Source: Peromyscus leucopus
Lineage: Eukaryota > Chordata > Mammalia > Rodentia > Cricetidae
DNA length: 64,000 nucleotides
Direction: 5' to 3'
NCBI RefSeq assembly: GCF_004664715.2
Contig: NC_051069.1
Span: forward strand, 7,641,501 to 7,705,500
The notes under the pieces are model-generated. The model did no database searches, was not told the origin of the DNA, and saw nothing but the letters and a program-made list of their open reading frames with translations. The position numbers and the translations under genes are program-made. This document shows positions 59,860-64,000 of this stretch, one piece after another; within the stretch, counting starts at the first letter, position 1; each line of letters starts with the position of its first letter.

Positions 59860-60022
59860 AGCTGGGTATAGTGGCACATGCCTGTAATCCTAGCACTTGG
59901 GAGACTGAGACAGGAGGACTGTGAGTTGGAAGCCAGTCTGGGCTACACAGTGAGGTCCCGTCTACACAGTGAAATCCCGTCTCAAAACTAAGCAAAGCAA
60001 AACAAAACAAACAAACAAAAGC
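59860..60022 (+). mobile_element. B1 SINE with 19-bp internal tandem repeat
   Basis: 'gctgggtatagtggcacatg' body. 'ctacacagtgaggtcccgt' and 'ctacacagtgaaatcccgt' lie head to tail at 59943-59980. Confidence 0.85.
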
Positions 60023-60030
60023 CCCAAAAC

Positions 60031-60215
60031 CCAGGGGCTGAAGAGATGGCCAGTGGTTAAGAGCACTAGCAGCTCTTCCAGAGGACCCGGGTTCAATTCC
60101 CAGCACTCATATGGCAGCTCACAACTGTCTGTAACTCCAGTCCCAGGAGATCCGACACCCTTACACAGACATAGATGCAAAACACCAATGTATATAAAAA
60201 AAAAAATCCAAAAAC
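60031..60215 (+). mobile_element. B2/B3 SINE
   Basis: 'ggggctgaagagatggccag' to poly-A at 60198. Confidence 0.9.
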
Positions 60216-60244
60216 CACAACTTCCTTTCTAAAAAATAAAAACC

Positions 60245-60436
60245 AGGACTAGAGAGATGGCTCAGCAGTTAACAACACTTATGCCTCTTGCAGAGGATCA
60301 GAGTTCGGTCCCCAGCACCCATTCAGTAACTAACCACCATTGGAACTCCAATGCCAGGAGATCTGACAGTCTCTTCTAAACTCCCTGGGCACTAGGTACA
60401 CACATAGGGCACGGGTGTGTGCACACAGATAGACTT

Positions 60437-60490
<54 letters not shown>
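60245..60490 (+). mobile_element. B2/B3 SINE with (CA)n tail
   Basis: 'ggactagagagatggctcag' head; CA array 60437-60490. Confidence 0.85.
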
Positions 60491-60492
<2 letters not shown>

Positions 60493-60507
60493 CACAGGCA
60501 AAACACT

Positions 60508-60868
60508 CATATTAGTACTTTTCTATTGCTATGACAGAATACCATGACCAAAGCAACTTCTCTAGAGTTTATTTGGGGCTTATAGTTCGAGTCCGTCACC
60601 ATCACAGGCAGGAGTATGGCAGCAGGAACGCAGACATGGTGGCTAGAGCTGCAGCTGGGAGCTCGTATCTCCATCCACAGGCGGGAGGCAGACAGAGTGC
60701 ACTCAAATAGCACCTGGGGTTCGAAACCTCAAAGTCCATCCCCAGTGACATATTTCCTCCACAAGGTCATACCTCCTAAACCTACCCAAACAATGTCACC
60801 AACTGGGGACAAAGTACTCAGATGCCTAAGACTATGGGGGACATCTCATTCAAACCATTCATATATAT
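60508..60868 (+). repeat. Rodent interspersed repeat, family not assigned
   Basis: 'ttctattgctatgacagaat', 'agtatggcagcaggaacgca', 'catttcctccacaaggtcat'-type blocks and 'gggggacatctcattcaaac' belong to a dispersed rodent repeat I recognise but cannot name with certainty. Confidence 0.6.
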
Positions 60869-60884
60869 TAAAAAAAGTTACAAA

Positions 60885-61060
60885 ACCCAAACAAATAAAC
60901 AAACACAAAAATAAATGGCTAACAAATTCGTGAAAAGCACTCAGTATAATTAGCTACCAGGGAAAGGCAAAACTATCCCATCACCTTAGTCTAACAGATG
61001 TCATCAAAAGAAAACAGAACAGTGCTGACGGCTATGTGGAGAAGAAATGCCAGAATGTAG
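60885..61060 (+). mobile_element. L1 3' end fragment
   Basis: 'aaaagcactcagtataatta', 'gggaaaggcaaaactatccc' and 'gctatgtggagaagaaatgc' follow the L1 3' coding end. Probably the same L1 as 59445-59850, parted by later insertions. Confidence 0.55.
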
Positions 61061-61121
61061 CCTGGGGCCGAACACTGCCAACTGAACACAGCCCCAGCCC
61101 TCCCCTTTGCTTTTTATGAAC

Positions 61122-61124
61122 TTC

Positions 61125-61173
<49 letters not shown>

Positions 61174-61315
61174 TGCCACAGTTTGTGTATGGCGGTCAGA
61201 GGACAACCTTCAGGCGACAGCTCTCTCCTTCCATCACGTTAGTCCCCAGTTTGAACTCAGGTCACCTGGCCTGGAGGCAAGCACCTTTGCCTGCTGAACC
61301 ATCTCAGTGGCCCAT
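61122..61315 (-). mobile_element. (GT)n joined to B3-type SINE (antisense)
   Basis: GT array 61129-61170, 'atggcggtcagaggacaacc', 'ctgctgaaccatctcagtgg'. Confidence 0.72.
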
Positions 61316-61830
61316 GTGTTTATTACCTGGAAAATTCTGGTAGTAAACATTTAGCAAGTGATTCCTCCTTGTGTGACTCCACAGAAGCCTGAGGAGAAGC
61401 CAGCCGGCGTAGGAGTGCTAGCTCCAGGGTCTGTAACCCAACTAGAGAGAGAAAGGCAGTAGGAAGCCGTGGCATAAAATGAAGTACTGACTCTGAGTTA
61501 ACATCACTGGATCCTCCAACACTGGCTGCAGCAGGCGCTTTCTGGGCAGGGCCTGCTGAGGAAGGGTTTATCATGGTCACCTCACACCGAGGACGCAGAG
61601 GGAGCAAAGGTACACTGCTGGGAAGCTAATGTGGGGGCCATTCTGCTTCTCCACCTCTCTTGGGCGGCAATCCCAAACCCCATACAGGCCAAGAGTTCTG
61701 ATGGAGACCCACACTGACTGAAAGTGGGAAGCCTCAAGCGCCTCCACAGGTGCTGAGGAGAGGGGAGATGAAGCTAGATCAGACGACACAATTCTTCCTG
61801 AGCCCCTCCCATGGCCTGTGACAAAGTCTG
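61316..61830. other. Intergenic unique sequence
   Basis: No recognised element. Open frames on the minus strand have no family resemblance. Confidence 0.4.
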
Positions 61831-62055
61831 GCTACATTGCCCAAGCTTCCTCAAAATCTTGTGCTCCGTTGGCCTCCTACCTCGGCCTCCTGAGTGGAAC
61901 CGTGGTGCACACCACCATACCCACCGGATCTTCGTTAACTTGTGTTGTTGCTAATGTGGAGACAGGTCTTGTCGTGTCTGGTCTCCAACTTGCGACCTAA
62001 CTGTCTCTGTCTCCCCAGTGTTGGGGATAAAGGTATGCACCATCATGCCCTGCTC
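61830..62055 (-). mobile_element. Old B1/proto-B1 remnants (antisense)
   Basis: 'ctacattgcccaagcttcct', 'cctcggcctcctgagtggaa', 'gtgttggggataaaggtatg'. Confidence 0.55.
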
Positions 62056-62061
62056 AGATGT

Positions 62062-62230
62062 TGCTTTATTTATTTATTTATTTATTTATTTATAGACAGG
62101 GTTTCTCTGTATAACCTCCTTGGCCGTCTTGGAATTCTTTCCATAGACCAGGCTGGCCTTGAACTCATAGAGATCTGCCCGCCTCTGCTTCCCAGGGTGC
62201 TGGGATCAGATGTGCACTGCCACGACCAAC
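62062..62230 (-). mobile_element. B1 SINE (antisense) with (TTTA)n tail
   Basis: TTTA units 62064-62092, 'agacagggtttctctgtata', reverse B1 body. Confidence 0.92.
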
Positions 62231-62231
62231 T

Positions 62232-62600
62232 GGGTTTATTTTTTAATTATGTGTTTATGTGCGGGTTTGTCCATGTGAATGGAGGCATCCCCTGGAGCTG
62301 AAGTTAGAGCTGAAGTCAGCTGCCTGATGTGGGTTCTCTTGTCAGAGCAGTATATACTCTGCATATACACCACTGAATCAGCTCTCCAGACCCACCCCCT
62401 CTTTTCTTTTGAGGTGCAAGAGATTGGGCTTTGGTCTAGCAGACAAGCGCTTTATCACCGAGTCCCATTCCCAGCCCTCAACGAGGGTCCTGTCCTTTGC
62501 TTTGTTTTTGTTAGACAGGGTCTTACTATGTCGTCTGGCTGGCCTTGTGGTGATCCTCCTGCTTCAGCCTGCTGAGTGCTGTGATTACAGGTATTCTACA
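62232..62600 (-). mobile_element. B3 and B4/B1 remnants (antisense)
   Basis: B3 at 62232-62392 ('cccctggagctgaagttaga'), then a B4-like ID half (62405-62480) and B1-like half ('gacagggtcttactatgtcg'). Confidence 0.65.
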
Positions 62601-63820
62601 GTCCCCACCCTCACCAGCCTGATGAGAGTCTTGAACATGAAGTGCACCATGGGTTGGCTTGGGAAGTGGGGTGGTGCTGGGGGTTTAGCAAGAGAGTAAA
62701 TTAGCTCACCTCTCGGAATGGTGGGTCCTAAGGAAGGTTTGTGGGTGGGAGGCACAGCTGCTTCTGAGAGCCTGCTCCTTCAGCCTTTTCAGGGCCTAAC
62801 AGGCCTGCCATGTGACTACTGCAAAATATTTGCTGAATCAAAGTTCAGACACGCTTCCTTAAAGCTGCCTGAGGTTCTTTTCTTCACCCCCATCAGGCTA
62901 GTGGGAGAGCTGCTGTAGGTATCCAGCTTGAGACAAGACCTACCATGGGGGAAGGGATGGAAGGGATGAGGAGGAATGGGCTGGACTGCAGAGACAATTA
63001 ATTCAAAGCTGTTAACTGGCAAGGCCAACATCACAGAGCATTAGACTGAATTGTACATAGTAACAGTCCTATGCAAGTGTAGGGATATTTATGACCATGT
63101 GCTCCTTAACTAAGCCTACACAGACAACATACTTCATAGAAGAGCCACATGGTTTCAAGAAAGGACTGCACCCACACTTGAGTAGATTGTTAAACAAGAC
63201 CACCTAACCAGGCGGCTTCTCCAAGGTGTGTGTGTGTGTTCCTGGCACTTGCTTGGTTGGGTCCGCCAAGTTGGTAGTTTCCCTAAACTTCTCTCTCAAG
63301 AACTCAAGTCTAGAAGACAGTTTAGAGATGGCATGCTTCAGGAAGAAGCAAACAGCAACCTTGACAATCCAGTGCCTGTGTCATGGCTGAAATCTGTATT
63401 TCCCCAGGGCAGCTTGTTTTCTGAATGGCAAAGTCAGGACATCAGATCTGTGGGTGGCCAGACTGAGGAGCACTTAAATCCCAGCAATTCCTGACCACAG
63501 GAGCCCCCAAATGGAGCCACACTCTGATGAGAAGATTCTCACACTGCTGCTGCTTTAACTGTGCCCGCTGTATGCACTGAGTGGGTGGGGTCAGGCCAGA
63601 CACCAGTGGAAAGGGTTTCCAGGCCAGGTATTTGCTCCAGTGACTGTGGAAGTTGATGTGGAAGTTACTGTGGATGCCTGTAACACCTCCAACCTAGCAT
63701 GCAGGCTGGCCAGAAGCTGCTTTCTGATCAGAAGTCAGTCTAGGCTGACTTAAAGACTAGGTCGTTTCTGTCATGGCACCACAAATAGATTATGTGCACA
63801 TTCAGACCCAAATCCTGGTA
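62601..63820. other. Intergenic unique sequence
   Basis: 1.2 kb with no SINE and no recognisable exon; a short GT run at 63226. Confidence 0.4.
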
Positions 63821-63821
63821 G

Positions 63822-64000
63822 TGGGGCCAGGGAGGTGGCTCAGTTAAAAGCTCATGTCACTAAGTCTAGTGACTGGAGTCTGATCCCCAGAATCCACATG
63901 TATCCCCAGAATCCACATGTTGAAGACTCAGAACCAACGTCCAGAAGTTGCTCTCTGCATCCACATGCACACCCACACAATAGACAAATAAATGTAATAA
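63822..64000 (+). mobile_element. B3-type SINE with 19-bp tandem repeat
   Basis: 'gccagggaggtggctcagtt' head, AATAAAT tail at the window edge. 'atccccagaatccacatgt' is perfectly doubled at 63883-63920. Confidence 0.8.

Overview
This is nuclear DNA from a rodent, most probably a cricetid (hamster, vole or deer-mouse group). Multi-exon genes with GT-AG introns and CpG islands sit in a dense field of rodent SINEs: B1, B2, B3, B4/ID and RSINE1. Many B1 copies carry a 3' variant with the string 'ccaagtgagttccaggaaag', which I associate with cricetids. There is also a probable mys-type LTR, and there are retrocopies of the rodent RNA 4.5SI. No bacterial, plasmid, phage or CRISPR content is visible.

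Two paralogous immunoglobulin-superfamily receptor genes of the DCC subclass lie in tandem on the minus strand. IGDCC4 (also called Nope) is complete: 20 coding exons from the ATG at 46554 to the stop at 12300, with a 3'UTR ending near 9880. They encode a signal peptide, four Ig domains, five fibronectin III domains, one transmembrane helix and a cytoplasmic tail of about 275 residues. IGDCC3 (also called PUNC) begins at 6294. Only its signal-peptide exon and first Ig exon are inside the window; the rest lies beyond position 1. The order and strand match the mammalian IGDCC3-IGDCC4 arrangement. Both proteins are cell-surface receptors related to DCC and neogenin.

Layout: 1-2889, IGDCC3 intron 2 with a GAPDH processed pseudogene. 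2890-6294, IGDCC3 exons 2 and 1, with a CpG island at the 5' end. 6800-9880, intergenic, including a repeat-free AT-rich stretch with an octamer motif. 9880-12299, IGDCC4 3'UTR. 12300-46554, IGDCC4. 44950-46870, IGDCC4 CpG island. 46870-64000, intergenic and repeat-rich, with a 34-bp minisatellite, a solo LTR split by two B2s and inserted in another B2, a twin-primed L1, and old repeats with nested insertions.

Main observations. IGDCC4 as written carries three single-base deletions (two in exon 7, one in exon 10) that break the frame, although all splice sites and flanking codons are intact; a consensus error is the likeliest cause. Both genes have the same YY1-type string CAAGATGGCG, in transcript orientation, 187-195 bp upstream of their start codons, and its ATG opens a short upstream ORF in each. 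A full-length 4.5SI retropseudogene and two copies ending at the same internal A-rich site are present. A 106-bp direct duplication flanks IGDCC4 exon 19. I found no wholly new genetic system.
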